Assembly (NCBI GenBank): GCA_030685235.1
Contig: MU839320.1
Span: 1 to 20,980 of the forward strand
Direction of reading: 5' to 3'
DNA from: Copromyces sp. CBS 386.78
Lineage: Eukaryota; Ascomycota; Sordariomycetes; Sordariales; Sordariaceae
Length of the DNA stretch: 20,980 nt
Under the pieces are notes generated by a model. It saw only the letters and a list, made by a program, of their open reading frames with translations. It made no database searches and was not told where the DNA came from. Each line of letters starts with the position of its first letter. The first letter of the stretch is position 1. This document shows positions 1-10,091 of this stretch, one piece after another. The position numbers and the translations under genes were made by a program.

Positions 1-89
1 TTTGGGGTGCATTAGTGTGCCTTGGCGCGCGGGAAGGGTGGGGCTACGGTGCCGGAAGACATTCATTACGGTGCGAAAAGACATTCTCA
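1..89. repeat. GC-rich transposon end (terminal repeat A, left copy)
   Basis: This GC-rich stretch ends at TTCTCA (84-89) next to a TA dinucleotide. It carries two imperfect 22-bp modules, ACGGTGC at 46-52 and again at 68-74, each followed by a run ending in GACATTC. The same sequence recurs in inverted orientation at 20898-20980, with two short indels between the copies. Shape and TA flank suggest the terminal inverted repeat of a Tc1/mariner-like or miniature element. The rest of the element lies outside the window, so its class is inference. Unlike its neighbours it shows no RIP-type AT drift. Confidence 0.6.
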
Positions 90-90
90 T

Positions 91-265
91 ATTAAAAGTC
101 TAAAATTCTAAGAAAGTAGGATTTCGATAACGCCTAAGGCTATAAGGGGGGTATAAAGTTGGTACCTACCTCTAAAAATCCGTCGAAAATCGACGAGTAA
201 TTTGGTACTACTTTCAATCTCATACATTAAAGTTTAATAAAGTTATACTTAAAAAACACAAAGTG
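91..265. other. AT-rich stretch between two transposon ends
   Basis: This is AT-rich, TpA-rich DNA of the kind left by RIP. I see no open reading frame, no gypsy or copia protein similarity and no LTR match in it. It separates terminal repeat A from terminal repeat B and may be old host or transposon DNA. Confidence 0.5.
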
Positions 266-313
266 GATCCCCGTGCAGATAGAGTTTTTACCCCGTGCAG
301 ATAGAGTTTCTCA
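266..313. repeat. Transposon end with two identical 19-bp modules (terminal repeat B)
   Basis: The 19-bp string CCCCGTGCAGATAGAGTTT occurs at 269-287 and, without change, at 291-309, a 22-bp period. The unit ends with TTCTCA (308-313). Read from the terminus inwards (minus strand) it aligns without gaps to terminal repeat A: both begin TGAGAA and both have TCT followed by GCAC twice at the same spacing. It is therefore probably the end of a related DNA transposon. No partner end was found in the window. Confidence 0.55.
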
Positions 314-559
314 TTCTATAAACTGTCTTCTACGAATAATAATAATATTTCTTCTTCGGAATAATTTGTTAGTTAAAGTGGTAATATTATAGACTTAGAT
401 TCTATATCCGCTATTAACGTTATTATACGCGGTATAATTTCTTAAAAGATATTCGAGTATTATATAAAGATTAGAATTTATATTTACTATAGTCGTAAGA
501 ATTATTTTTCTATAATATATTGTAGTCGTATTAATTTTAATAAGGACCCCTCCGCTTCT
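314..559. other. AT-rich stretch, no identifiable content
   Basis: RIP-like AT-rich sequence with simple AAT/TTC-rich patches. A 5' LTR for the gypsy element downstream would be expected around here, but nothing resembles the 3' LTR at 5745. Either the element is 5'-truncated or that end has decayed beyond recognition. Confidence 0.45.
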
Positions 560-645
560 ACCCGTAGTAGTTGCGGTAGTCGCGGCGGTAGAGGCGGTGG
601 CAAAGGCGGTAGTAGAGGCGGTAATAATAATAATAACTCCGCTCT
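560..645 (+). pseudogene. Possible gag C-terminal remnant (Gly/Arg-rich)
   Basis: On the plus strand a run of glycine codons mixed with Ser, Arg and Lys codons (SRGG- and GGKGG-like) is followed by an Asn run encoded by AAT repeats. Glycine/arginine-rich stretches of this kind occur near the nucleic-acid-binding end of many fungal gypsy Gag proteins, and the position just upstream of the protease fits. I could not find a convincing CCHC zinc knuckle, so this is tentative. The minus-strand open frame over this region (395-772) is a by-product of the triplet composition. Confidence 0.3.
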
Positions 646-1039
646 TTAATAAGGCTAGTACGGCTACGGCTAGTATAATTATAATTAGTAGGGCTACGGC
701 TAATAGTATTAAATTAATGCTATAAACGTTTAAACGGCTAATAATAATATTGTAGCGCTGTAATATTAGCAAGCCCTAGTCCCCGCGTACGTCCCCGGCT
801 TCGTCGGCTTTATTTAAAGTAACGAAACCGGTTATATTAATTAGTAGGGAAATATATAGCTTCTAAATTAAATTGTAATTAGAAGTAATTATTTATAGGA
901 TAAAGGGAGGAGGGTAATATTATTATATAATTAAATATAGTTGAAATTTATAGATCTTCTATAAATAGCCGTTATAAATACTTTAATTTATTAAACTTTT
1001 CTATTTATTTATCCGATAGATCATATAAAATATATTGTT

Positions 1040-4000
1040 TAAGGCTAGTCGATAATAATTATACTGTTCTAGGTTTTATTAATAAATATTTTACTTATCG
1101 TTATTAATTCCCTTTCTTTAAGCTTATAATATTTAAAATCTTATATTTCGCCGACGGAAGCCTTGCTAAAAGTAATATTACTTATTTTATAAAATTTACG
1201 ATGTATATTAGCCTCTATTTTAAAGTTATCGATTTATTTATTTACGACTTTGCTAAAGATAACCCGGTTATTCTAGGCTACTTATAGTTAGTCTATTACT
1301 CCCTAAGTATTTTATAGCTTTATAATTCGCTATAGTTTACTATTATTTGCGAGAAACGAGGTTACTTCCTGAGGGGAGCCCTTACTAAGGCCCCTATCTT
1401 CGTACCCGGTTATATAAATACGATATTAATATTTAGGATGGCCTCTTATGAGGAGGTCCCGGACGAAGGCGAGCTCAATTTTAATGAGTTATAAGTGGAT
1501 ATCCTACGCTGTATTTCTATTTCCGCAATTATAAAACGAGTAGTCTGCTAACGGTTTAACCGCTTTCGAAACCGGATCGTTTACCGTTTAAAAACCTCTA
1601 CGATTAGCAAGACGCTAGCGGGGCCCGGCTAAACTATTATATTTAACGTAATCCTCTATAGTATAATCCCCCCTCTTCTACTACGGATAATCCTAATACT
1701 TTACTGGGTAATTAGAGGAATCCGTACTACTACTATAAATTATCGAATTTATATCCGTCGCCTTTATATCCCGGCTAAGCCTATTAACCCTAACGATATT
1801 AAAGAATTATCCGCCGCCGCCTTCAATTAATTAGTAGAAAAGTATAAATTCCAAATTATTTATACTATATAAATTAATATAGCTGAAGATATTAAGCGTA
1901 TATTAAAAGAAGATTAGTTTGTAGAAGAATATAACGTTTTAAACCCGTACGCCCTAAATAATAAGTTAATATTAGAAATAATTAAGGAGGTATTAATAGG
2001 AAGAGGCTAAAAATATAAAAAGTTTTTTAGTAGTAACTTTTATCGCTAGATCGATAATTTAGTAAGTAAAGGTAATATAATTACTTTAAAAGCCGTTAAA
2101 ATCTCTAATTCTATTATAATTATTAATATAAATAACGATTTTCTTTAATACGAAGAAGTTATCGATTAATATTTTATTATTAATAATATTACTTTATGTA
2201 AAGTTACTTCGGAAAATATTATAAAATTTTATAAAAAAGCTGACAAACCCCCTAAAACTAACGTACAAATCTAGGCTAAATTACTTCGATAGTATTAGTA
2301 TTATATAAATATTTTCCGTTAAAAAGGAGTTAAAACCCTTCCCCCTTACTATTTTTACAACTTTAAAATCGAACTCTGTTTAAGAATTATACCCCCAGCC
2401 GTTCGTAGACGGCCTTTTAATCCTAACGAATTTAATATTATTAAAAAATAGATCGATAATATATTATAAAAGAAATTTATCCGGCTATTACAATTAGAAA
2501 TATCCGCCCTAATCCTTTTAATAAAGAAATTAAGAGGAAGAGTCTGCGTTTACGTAAACTACCGTAATATTAATAACGTTACCCTTAAATTATAATATTT
2601 ATTACTACTAATTAAAAAAACTTTTAACGCTATTTACCGTACTAAAATTTTTACTAAGTTCGATATTATTGTTATTTTTAACCGTATTCGTATTAAGGAA
2701 GGGTACGAATAGTTTATAATTTTTATAATATAGTTTAATTCATTTAAATTATTAATAATTCTATTTAATTTATAAAACGCCCCCGGGGCTTTCTAGAATT
2801 ATATTAATAATATTTTTCATAATATTTTCGATATTTATATAATTACTTATTTCGATAACGTCCTAATTTACTCTAATAATGTTAAAGATTACGAGTAGTA
2901 CGTTAACGACGTCCTTAACCGCCTAGCTAAAATAAGCCTTAGTATTAATATTAATAAGTACGAATTTTATATAATACGAACGAAATATCTAGACCTTATT
3001 ATTATATTAGGAGGCATTAAAATAGATCCGGAAAAGGTTAAAACTATTACTGACTAAGCAATCCCCTAATTTAAAAAATCCTTAAAATTTTTCTTAAAAT
3101 TCGTAAATTTCTACCGCCGTTTTATTAAAAATTTTTCGATAATAGCGGGACCTTTATACAAATTTATAAAGAAGGATGCCGTATAATTATAGTTTGCTAT
3201 GTATAATTCTGCTTTTAAAACTTTAAAATAAATTTTTATTAGCGGACCCATATTGAAGATCTACGATTAGTTTAAGAAAACGGTAATTAAAATAGACGCT
3301 TCCAATTAGGCCGTAGGCGGTATTCTCTCTTAATATAGTAATAACGGCGTTCTCTACCTAATTGCTTACTTTTTGTCCAAATATATAGTTCAAAAATATA
3401 ATTATAATATATACGATAAAGAATTATTCGCTATTATTAAAGTACTAGAAGAATAGAGACCAGAATTCGAAGGAGCCTAATAGCCTTTTAATATTTTAAT
3501 AAATTATAAAAACCTCTAAATATTTACAATTAATAAACAATTCACCTAGCGTTATATAAAATAGTCCTAGTTTTTATTATAATTCAATTTTTTAATTAAG
3601 TATACCCTAAGATCGTAAAACCTTCGCCCTAATACTTTAAATTACAAACCCAACGACCGCCCCGTTAATATTAATAATAATCGTTTAGTAGCCCGCTAAT
3701 AGGTACTCTTAAATCCCGTATAATTCGAAAACGGCTACCTCGACCCTTTAAATTTCACCCTTTACTTAATAAGCGATTATAATAATAAATTTATTAATAA
3801 TATTATCCTAAATAACTATAAAACCTCGGTTTTCCTCTAAAAAGTCGTCTCCTATCTTTCGGACCCCGTTTACAGGTAATAGACCCCTAATATTAAAAAA
3901 ATATTCTATAAAGCATTTATAGAATATTAGGTAGCTAATAATAAAGTCGCTAAGTAGTATAATAAAATTATTATCGACCCGTATAATAAAGAACTTTAAT

Positions 4001-5340
4001 TCGTCTTAATTAGCTATTAATACAATTCCCTTAACGCAGGATACTTTAATCGCAACGCAATTTATAACCTTCTTCAACGTAATTTTTATTAGGAAGGGAT
4101 AATTTACAATATTAGAATTTTCTATAAAGGCTATCTCCCTTACACTAAAATAAAATTTTTAAAACAAAAATCCGCTAGCCTATTTAAACCTTCTAAAATT
4201 TCGCTCGCACTATAGAAAAATATTTCTATTAATTATATTATTCTACTACTTTTAAATATTTATTTTAATTAAATTTTTAAATATATCGTAATCGTTATTA
4301 ACCGATTAACTAAAATATATTATTATATTCTAACGGTAATTCTAAAGGTTAAAGAATTAATTAATTACTTTATTAACCGGGTATACTACCTTTATAATTT
4401 ACTAAATACAATTTTTTCTAATCGTAATACACAATTTATTTTATATTTCTAAAATACCTTATACAAACGGCTTACTATTATTTATAAATTGACCTCCACT
4501 TTCCACCCCTAAACTAACGTTTAAATAGAGTATATTAATATAAAGATAGAACAATTTCTTCGTCTTTATATCAATTAAACATAAACTAATTAAACTAAAT
4601 AATTTCTTCTCGCTAAATTTACTAGTAACAACATAATATCGTTGTCGATTAGCGTCTTACCCTTCTTTACTAACTATAATTTTCACCCCCGAATAGGTAT
4701 AGAACTTTATACCCTACTATACCTAGACCTATTACCCGCTTAATTAAAAGAATATTATAAGGCTAACGAATTAGCCGATTATTTCTAAACGATCTAGGAT
4801 TTCGCGTTATAGTAAATAAGACGTACCTAGGTACGGTATAAAGACAACGCTAACTATTACCGAATTAACTCTTCTAAATATAAAGAAAGGGATTTAATAC
4901 TCTTTAATACAACTAATTTCGCTAACGGCCGCCCGATACTAAAACTTTACCCTCAATAAGAAGGCCTGTTCAAAGTTATACAAGCGGAATTTTACATAAT
5001 TTATTTCGCCCTACCCTCGAATATAAAGTACGCCCCCGTCTTTTACATCTCTATAGTTCAACCCTAAATTAATAGAAGCCTCCCTAGCCAAAATACTTTA
5101 ATAGACGTTAGGGTAAATAATAGAAGAATTATAATCCGTACAAATAATTACGAAGAATATACTAAATAAGACTTCGAAAAGTTTATCGACTATATTTAAT
5201 TAAATAATAATACTTACTAATACTACCGTATATAATAGAAAGGAAATTACCAACCGACCTAAGAACCTAAAACTAACGTTATCGACTACGAAGAAATAAT
5301 CTTACGCTTCTATAAAGAAAATCCCGATAAACTAATACCT
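1040..5340 (+). pseudogene. gypsy pol remnant (protease-RT-RNase H-integrase-chromodomain)
   Basis: Recognisable pieces in order: an aspartic protease with a VD..-type active-site region near 1050-1060, an ADGS-like segment near 1150 and an ILGxPWL-like segment near 1270; the pre-RT TTPPAG-like segment near 2390; RT palm motifs including a Y-F-D-N box at 2848-2859; an RNase H DAS-like motif near 3295; an HHCC region at about 4010-4135; the integrase core, with Asn codons at 4231-4233 and 4420-4422 where the first two catalytic Asp residues are expected; a retained Glu codon near 4529; and a chromodomain ending in a T-stop-E-P version of TWEP near 5260-5270. Asp to Asn at three catalytic positions is a G to A change each time, as RIP predicts. 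No functional product is possible. Confidence 0.85.
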
Positions 5341-5744
5341 TCCAAAGTTTAGCAATAGCCCGAATACACCACCCTGGCACCGACACTCAACCCCGTATCT
5401 ATTCCCGAGCCCCCCGAATCCGCTCTAAACGGCGCTCCGCCCGCCTAGCACGCCGCAAAACCGCTATAGTAATCAATATATCTACTCCGCTGCCAAATAG
5501 CGTTACGACCGTTCGCGAACCGACCGAACCGTTAAATAAGAAGGTAGAGGAATCTTTAGCCCTATTATACGGGAAAATACTACGAAGGTTATTAAATATT
5601 TGGGTAGGTAGGATACTACCTATAGAGGTTACTAATTATAATAAGATATTAGAGGAAATAGAGTTGAACGATTATAACGGTTAAATTATTATTTTATATA
5701 TATATCGTTTAAAGCTACTAAAGCTTCTTTTAAAGGGGGATAGT

Positions 5745-5947
5745 ATTATAGGATTAGCCTATAACATACCCACCCTACACCGACCCTTAGATATACCATA
5801 CCCAAAGTCATAATACGGTCACGTACAGGGTTATATGCGCGCACGGACTAGCCTTCCAGGGCTCTCGCCCATATAGCCAATCCTCCGCATACATCCTTCC
5901 TTTCCTCTCCTCCGCACAACAACGTATATCCTACCCTACCCCCAACA
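5745..5947 (+). repeat. 3' LTR of the plus-strand gypsy element
   Basis: It begins right after the polypurine tract with TATTATAGGATTAGCC, probably TGTTATAGG before mutation, and ends near CCCCCAACA, giving about 200 bp. Start and end fit the TG...CA rule after one RIP change. The interior keeps many CpA dinucleotides and is much less AT-rich than the pol body. Only the first 15 or so bases resemble the LTRs at 19246 and 19862, so this is a different but related family. The right boundary is supported by copia coding sequence appearing immediately afterwards. Confidence 0.6.
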
Positions 5948-5959
5948 GTGCCTCACCCC

Positions 5960-7190
5960 ATGATATAATATATATAAAACCTCCCTTTAATTATATAAGG
6001 AAAGGCTAAGTATTCCGGCTATTACGGGCGCTATATAGTTTACGAAAATCTCTTCTCTTCTAGTAGTAAGAATTTACTAGAACCCTAATTGCTATAAATA
6101 TAAATCCGCTCCCTATAAAATTTAATATCTTCGTTAAAAATAATATTTTTTTATTCTTTTATATTAACAATATTATTATTATTTATAAATATAAGGATTA
6201 AGAAATTATTACCGCTAAGGGGGTAATAATTATTATAGAAAAGAAATATTAATTAACCGGCGGAAATCCGCTAAAGTAGTTCCTAAATATTAAAATTATT
6301 TAAAACCGCGAGAAAAAGTTAATTTAACTCTCTCAATATAAATATATTTAGAAGATCGCCGATAAGGTAAAACGAATTAAGAAGTTATATATAACCCTAA
6401 TAGTTAAGGAGGTATTATTCCCCTATTAAGATAGCGCTATATTATACGAAATCGTCGTATATTAAGTGAAGATTGGCTCTATTTTCTATATCGCCGTTAC
6501 GTTATAATTAAATATCGCCTTTCCGGTCTTTAAATTCGTTCGGTTTAATTCTAACCCTAATTCTATTTATTATATAATAGCGGATTGGGTAATCTTCTAT
6601 CTTCTTACAATTTAAAATTTCGCCCTTTAATTAAGTAGTAAAGACCGTTAAAACTTCTACATTATAATTAATTCCTTATTTATAAATAATTCCCTTAATT
6701 GTAAAAGTTTATAAGCGTTCGTAATATAGTTATTAAATAGTATTATTAATTAGCGTACTAATAAGTAAAATATTATTACAATTTTATTAATAGAAATTGA
6801 ATTATTATTTTTAAATTAAGGTACTAAGGAGGCGATTTACGCCCGCCGCCTATTTAACGAACTTACGTTGGGTTTTCTAAATTAGGAGGGGACTTCTATA
6901 GGGTATAATAATAAATAGACGATTTATTTTATTATAAAGGAGGGAGTACGGTTCGTTACGAAATTTAAATACGTAAACGTATATAAATATTAATTAAAGT
7001 AAGTATAAAAGAGGAAATTAGTTAATATAATATACATATTAATTAAGGAGTAAATTATTGACGGGCTTACAAAGAGCTTCCCCCCTGTAGTTTATTTAAT
7101 TTCGTTAGAATAGTTAGGATTCGTAGAATTATAGCGGCTATTAATTCAATTGCGGGAGCTTAGTAACGGAAATATGTTATAAAGCGCTTT
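5960..7190 (+). pseudogene. copia RT-RNase H remnant
   Basis: Plus-strand conceptual translation shows the RALYxLRKS segment typical of copia RT (about 6014-6046), then an F-Y-I-N-N box at 6157-6171 where copia RT has YVDD. Both catalytic Asp codons read AAC and AAT, two G to A changes. Next come a KWFL-like segment near 6270, an RFNxNP-like segment near 6540, a TKEAI-like RNase H segment near 6825, and an ADGLTK-like copia C-terminal motif near 7057. Stops are mostly TAA/TAG at former Gln and Trp codons. It cannot encode a working enzyme. Confidence 0.75.
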
Positions 7191-7403
7191 AAGGGTGTAG
7201 AGGATTTTGGTAAGGAGGATACGGGTAATAAAACGGCGAGTATATTTATTAATAGTTTTTACGAATAATAGTTTAAAAACTACTGTAATAAGAAATAATT
7301 AGGGATTATATTTAGGAATAGTATTATTTCTAATTAGTTTTAGAAGGATTTTAGGGTATTTTTGGATAGATTTGGTGCAGTTTATACGCTATATCTAAGG
7401 GGG

Positions 7404-7547
7404 TGTATTAGACGGCAGGGGATATGTACGTGTATAGTTATGAGATTTCGGAGGAGCGGATTAGTTGCGGGATTTATATTAGATGCTAGATATCGAGCTA
7501 GGTGCAGATCAGCACAACAGAATACACAGAATATAGCCACGTTGAAC
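7404..7547 (+). repeat. Probable copia 3' LTR (end uncertain)
   Basis: It starts with TGTATTAGACGG directly after a purine tract (AAGGGGG), as a 3' LTR should. The interior is intermediate in composition and passes into host-like sequence between about 7520 and 7550. The right edge is not fixed; CACA-type ends are possible near 7528, and 7547 is a compromise. No second LTR is present for comparison. Confidence 0.4.
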
Positions 7548-8003
7548 CCCCTACTTTCAGACCCATATTATCACAAGTAGTCGGATCGAGCATTCGTGAC
7601 TTCTGCAATGAGACAGCCACCTCCATAGCGGTTCGGATAAGAGTGAGGCGTTCTTGCCATTGGCGCCGTCCATTTCTTATCTCTCGGCAGAGTGGGTCCC
7701 GTCTTGGCTCTCTTGGCTTCAATCTCCTTTCTTTTCTTTTATTTCTTTTCCTTTTTAGCGTACAATCCATCGTTTCTCCCTAGTCTGAACAACCTCACAC
7801 TGCTTCCGCTATTCCTTCATGAGAAAGAAAATCCAAATGTCAAACGTACTGAAATCTATTGTCAAGTTTTAGGTGAAAAGCAGTCTCATCGCTAAACTCG
7901 ACAGAATTAGGTCTATATCGTCATCAAAGCTCATTAAATCTCGTTCATCGCTGGTCTCGAGGTTGCCCATGGAGGTTAGTATCCAAGCCCAGCACACATC
8001 AAA
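7548..8003. other. Spacer between transposon block and oxidase gene
   Basis: Normal-composition DNA with no gene I can support. It includes a pyrimidine-rich tract around 7722-7758 and should hold the 3' UTR and polyadenylation region of the minus-strand oxidase gene. The change from RIP-type to normal base composition falls at its left edge. Confidence 0.5.
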
Positions 8004-10091
8004 TCAAACATCAATCCACCTAGCCATCCACTTATCCACCGTCTGCTTAGCCTCATCCACCAGTCCCAACTCCAACAACAACTGCACACTGCCCCTTATC
8101 CCGCTCTCCAACGCCGACGCGATCCACGCATGCGTATAGGAAGTATGCTCACCCACAAACACCAAGTTATTCCTCGTCTGGAAATACTCCGGCAGATAAA
8201 GCTTATGCTGCCCAACCGTCGGACTTGCCCACGACGCGCTCTCGAGGGGATCCATCACCCAGCATCTTCTGTTAAATTTACCCGTATATTGCTCCTTCAC
8301 CAACTCTTCGCCGTGGATCTCCGCCATGGCGTCCAAAACGTACTGCACGTGTTGTTCCTCGGGGCTGGAAACCCAGCGATCGCCCCAGTCGGGTCCGGAG
8401 ATGTAGGAGCCGAGGATTGACGCAGGGCCGGTGGCATTGATGTTGTAGGAGGGGTAGCAAATCGATCCGATGCCAGGGATGTCAGAGGAAGTGGAGCAGG
8501 AGCCGTAGATCGGCTGAGGAAGATGTTCCCAGAAGCGGGTCTTGAACTCGAGCGCTACTTTGCAGGCGGATTCGTACTCGAGGTTTTGGATGGCGTGTGC
8601 CAAAGTAGGGGCCGTCAGGTCGAGTGCGGGGAAAAAGCGCCATTTCTTGACGATGGAAAAGGGGGCGGCGATGACGGCGTAGTCATGCTCTGAAGACTCA
8701 AACTTATCCTTATAGCTGCTGCGGCTGTGGAGGGTAACCTTTTTGGTATCGGCGTCGAATTGTACGCGCTCCACGCGCCGGTTGAGCGTGGTGGCGTTGT
8801 CGACGAGCGGGTGGAAGGATAAGGGAAGCCTGTTGAGACCGCCGTCGATGGTCTTCCAGGTTGACGCGGAGAAGTACATGCCTTCGTACAAAGTGTCCCA
8901 GTAGGAGTGCGCGCTGGCGCCGAGGAAAGCCGAGTCGTTGAGGGAGCCGCGCAGGTAGTTCACCATGAAGCCGAACTCGCTCCATTGGTCGCCGGGGAGG
9001 CCGGATATGCCGCCGGCGACCCAGTCGGCGTGGGCTTTGAACATGTTTTGGGCCATCTCGGCGAAGAACTCGTTGGTGTCGGGCAGGAAGGCATCCACTT
9101 TCTGGCTGAGGGACTTGGTGGAGTTGTTAGAGACGCGAGTGAGCGCCAGCGAGGAGTTGGCGGCCAGCTCAGCGAGGGTAGGGGGAAAACCGGTCTCGGG
9201 GTTCCTGATGCCGTCGTAGTAGTAGAGGCCATTGGGGTTGGACTGGTACCAGGGAATGAAGTCGACGCTGAGGTTCTTGGAGTGCCCGTTGAGGCTGTTC
9301 ATTTCCTCCGCCAGCTGGAAGACGAGCTGGTGATCGGTAACGTTGTACGTCTCGCTGCCAAGTGTGATGGTGTTGGGGAAACGCATGGGACCCATCTCCT
9401 GGTAGCTGTAGTCGAAGGGACCACCAGAGAGGTACTCGGTGTGCACGCGGCCGCCGAGCCGGTTGCCGCCCTCGATGATTCTGACGTTCTTCATGCCCGC
9501 TTGCATCAGGCAGAGGTAGGTCATCAGACCGGACATGCCGGCGCCGACAATGGCGATGTTTTTGCTTTTGGCCTTCTCGACGTCAACAGGAGAAATTTCC
9601 TTGTCTTCGAGCAGCTTGACGCCGTCGAACCAGGGACCCCATGGGTTGATGCCGTTGTCGGTGGTCAAAGGGATGGCGACAGAGTCTGAGGACTTGGTGG
9701 CGCGGGCCTTGATCTCACGGCGCATCTTGATGGACTTGAAGTCGAAGGACTGAGGCTTGCTGCGGCCGACGAGACGGCCGTTGGCGTGGCTCCAGGCTGA
9801 GATACATCCACCGGACTGGACATTTTCGGGAATCACCCAAACGAGACGGTCGTGGTGAGCATCGGTGGGCTGGCTGATGGAGTGATGGGCCTCTTCTTCA
9901 CGCTTGGACTGGCAGGAACCGTAGGTGTAGCTGATGGCGCCCTCGACTGATGCTGAACGCTCAACGTGGATGTTGGAAAGGCGGGAGTTGAGTGATGACC
10001 GAGTCTCGAGGTTGAGGGGGAGGGATGGGGTGACTGCGGACTGGGCCGGTAGGGCGAGCAGTGCCGCACCCGCGGCAGCAGACCACTTCAT
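8004..10091 (-). CDS. lao: L-amino-acid oxidase precursor
   Basis: An FAD-dependent L-amino-acid oxidase that turns L-amino acids, O2 and water into 2-oxo acids, ammonia and H2O2. The product is 695 residues with no intron. Residues 1-20 (MKWSAAAGAALLALPAQSAV) look like a signal peptide, and a poorly conserved prosegment runs to about residue 130, where the basic stretch RREIKAR precedes ATKSSD. The dinucleotide-binding motif GAGMSG is at 183-188, followed by E207 and the RLGGR motif (211-215). The C-terminus has the GEHTSYTHAW segment and ESGIRG of the amine-oxidase FAD fold. From memory, N. crassa LAO is also a 695-residue precursor processed to about 566 residues, so length and cleavage region both agree. 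The frame stays open upstream to 10196, but that first codon is GTG; the ATG at 10091-10089, with context CACCATGA, is the credible start. The frame is intact, with no RIP damage despite lying 460 bp from degraded transposons. Confidence 0.93.
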   Translation of the reverse strand: MKWSAAAGAALLALPAQSAVTPSLPLNLETRSSLNSRLSNIHVERSASVEGAISYTYGSCQSKREEEAHHSISQPTDAHHDRLVWVIPENVQSGGCISAWSHANGRLVGRSKPQSFDFKSIKMRREIKARATKSSDSVAIPLTTDNGINPWGPWFDGVKLLEDKEISPVDVEKAKSKNIAIVGAGMSGLMTYLCLMQAGMKNVRIIEGGNRLGGRVHTEYLSGGPFDYSYQEMGPMRFPNTITLGSETYNVTDHQLVFQLAEEMNSLNGHSKNLSVDFIPWYQSNPNGLYYYDGIRNPETGFPPTLAELAANSSLALTRVSNNSTKSLSQKVDAFLPDTNEFFAEMAQNMFKAHADWVAGGISGLPGDQWSEFGFMVNYLRGSLNDSAFLGASAHSYWDTLYEGMYFSASTWKTIDGGLNRLPLSFHPLVDNATTLNRRVERVQFDADTKKVTLHSRSSYKDKFESSEHDYAVIAAPFSIVKKWRFFPALDLTAPTLAHAIQNLEYESACKVALEFKTRFWEHLPQPIYGSCSTSSDIPGIGSICYPSYNINATGPASILGSYISGPDWGDRWVSSPEEQHVQYVLDAMAEIHGEELVKEQYTGKFNRRCWVMDPLESASWASPTVGQHKLYLPEYFQTRNNLVFVGEHTSYTHAWIASALESGIRGSVQLLLELGLVDEAKQTVDKWMARWIDV

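Larger units (their letters stand above)
560..5947 (+). mobile_element. RIP-degraded Ty3/gypsy chromovirus remnant
   Basis: Reading the plus strand through many stop codons shows the pol order of a chromovirus: aspartic protease, reverse transcriptase, RNase H, zinc-binding HHCC region, integrase core, GPY/F-like region and chromodomain. A polypurine tract (about 5731-5741, AAAGGGGG core) and an LTR with a CpA-rich interior follow. No 5' LTR is visible. Most CAA/CAG codons have become TAA/TAG and most TGG codons TAG, the expected result of C:G to T:A change on both strands. The element is dead. The left edge is a guess based on the Gly-rich segment; the right edge is the end of the LTR. Confidence 0.85.
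5955..7547 (+). mobile_element. RIP-degraded Ty1/copia remnant (3' part)
   Basis: The 3' half of a copia element on the plus strand: the end of RT, RNase H, a polypurine tract near 7397-7403 (AAGGGGG) and an LTR start at 7404. The upstream half (gag, integrase, first part of RT) is missing. The coding match starts within a few bases of the end of the gypsy LTR, so the simplest reading is that the gypsy element inserted into the copia RT and the other half lies left of the window or is lost. It is heavily AT-drifted, with many stops. Confidence 0.75.

Noticed and set aside
395..772. 125-codon minus-strand open frame
   Set aside because: It is low complexity (Ile/Leu/Thr/Ala runs) and lies in RIP-type DNA opposite a Gly-rich gag-like stretch. 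It has no recognisable domain.
8907..9689. 260-codon plus-strand frame antisense to the oxidase
   Set aside because: It lies opposite the well-supported FAD-domain coding sequence and reflects GC-rich codon third positions.
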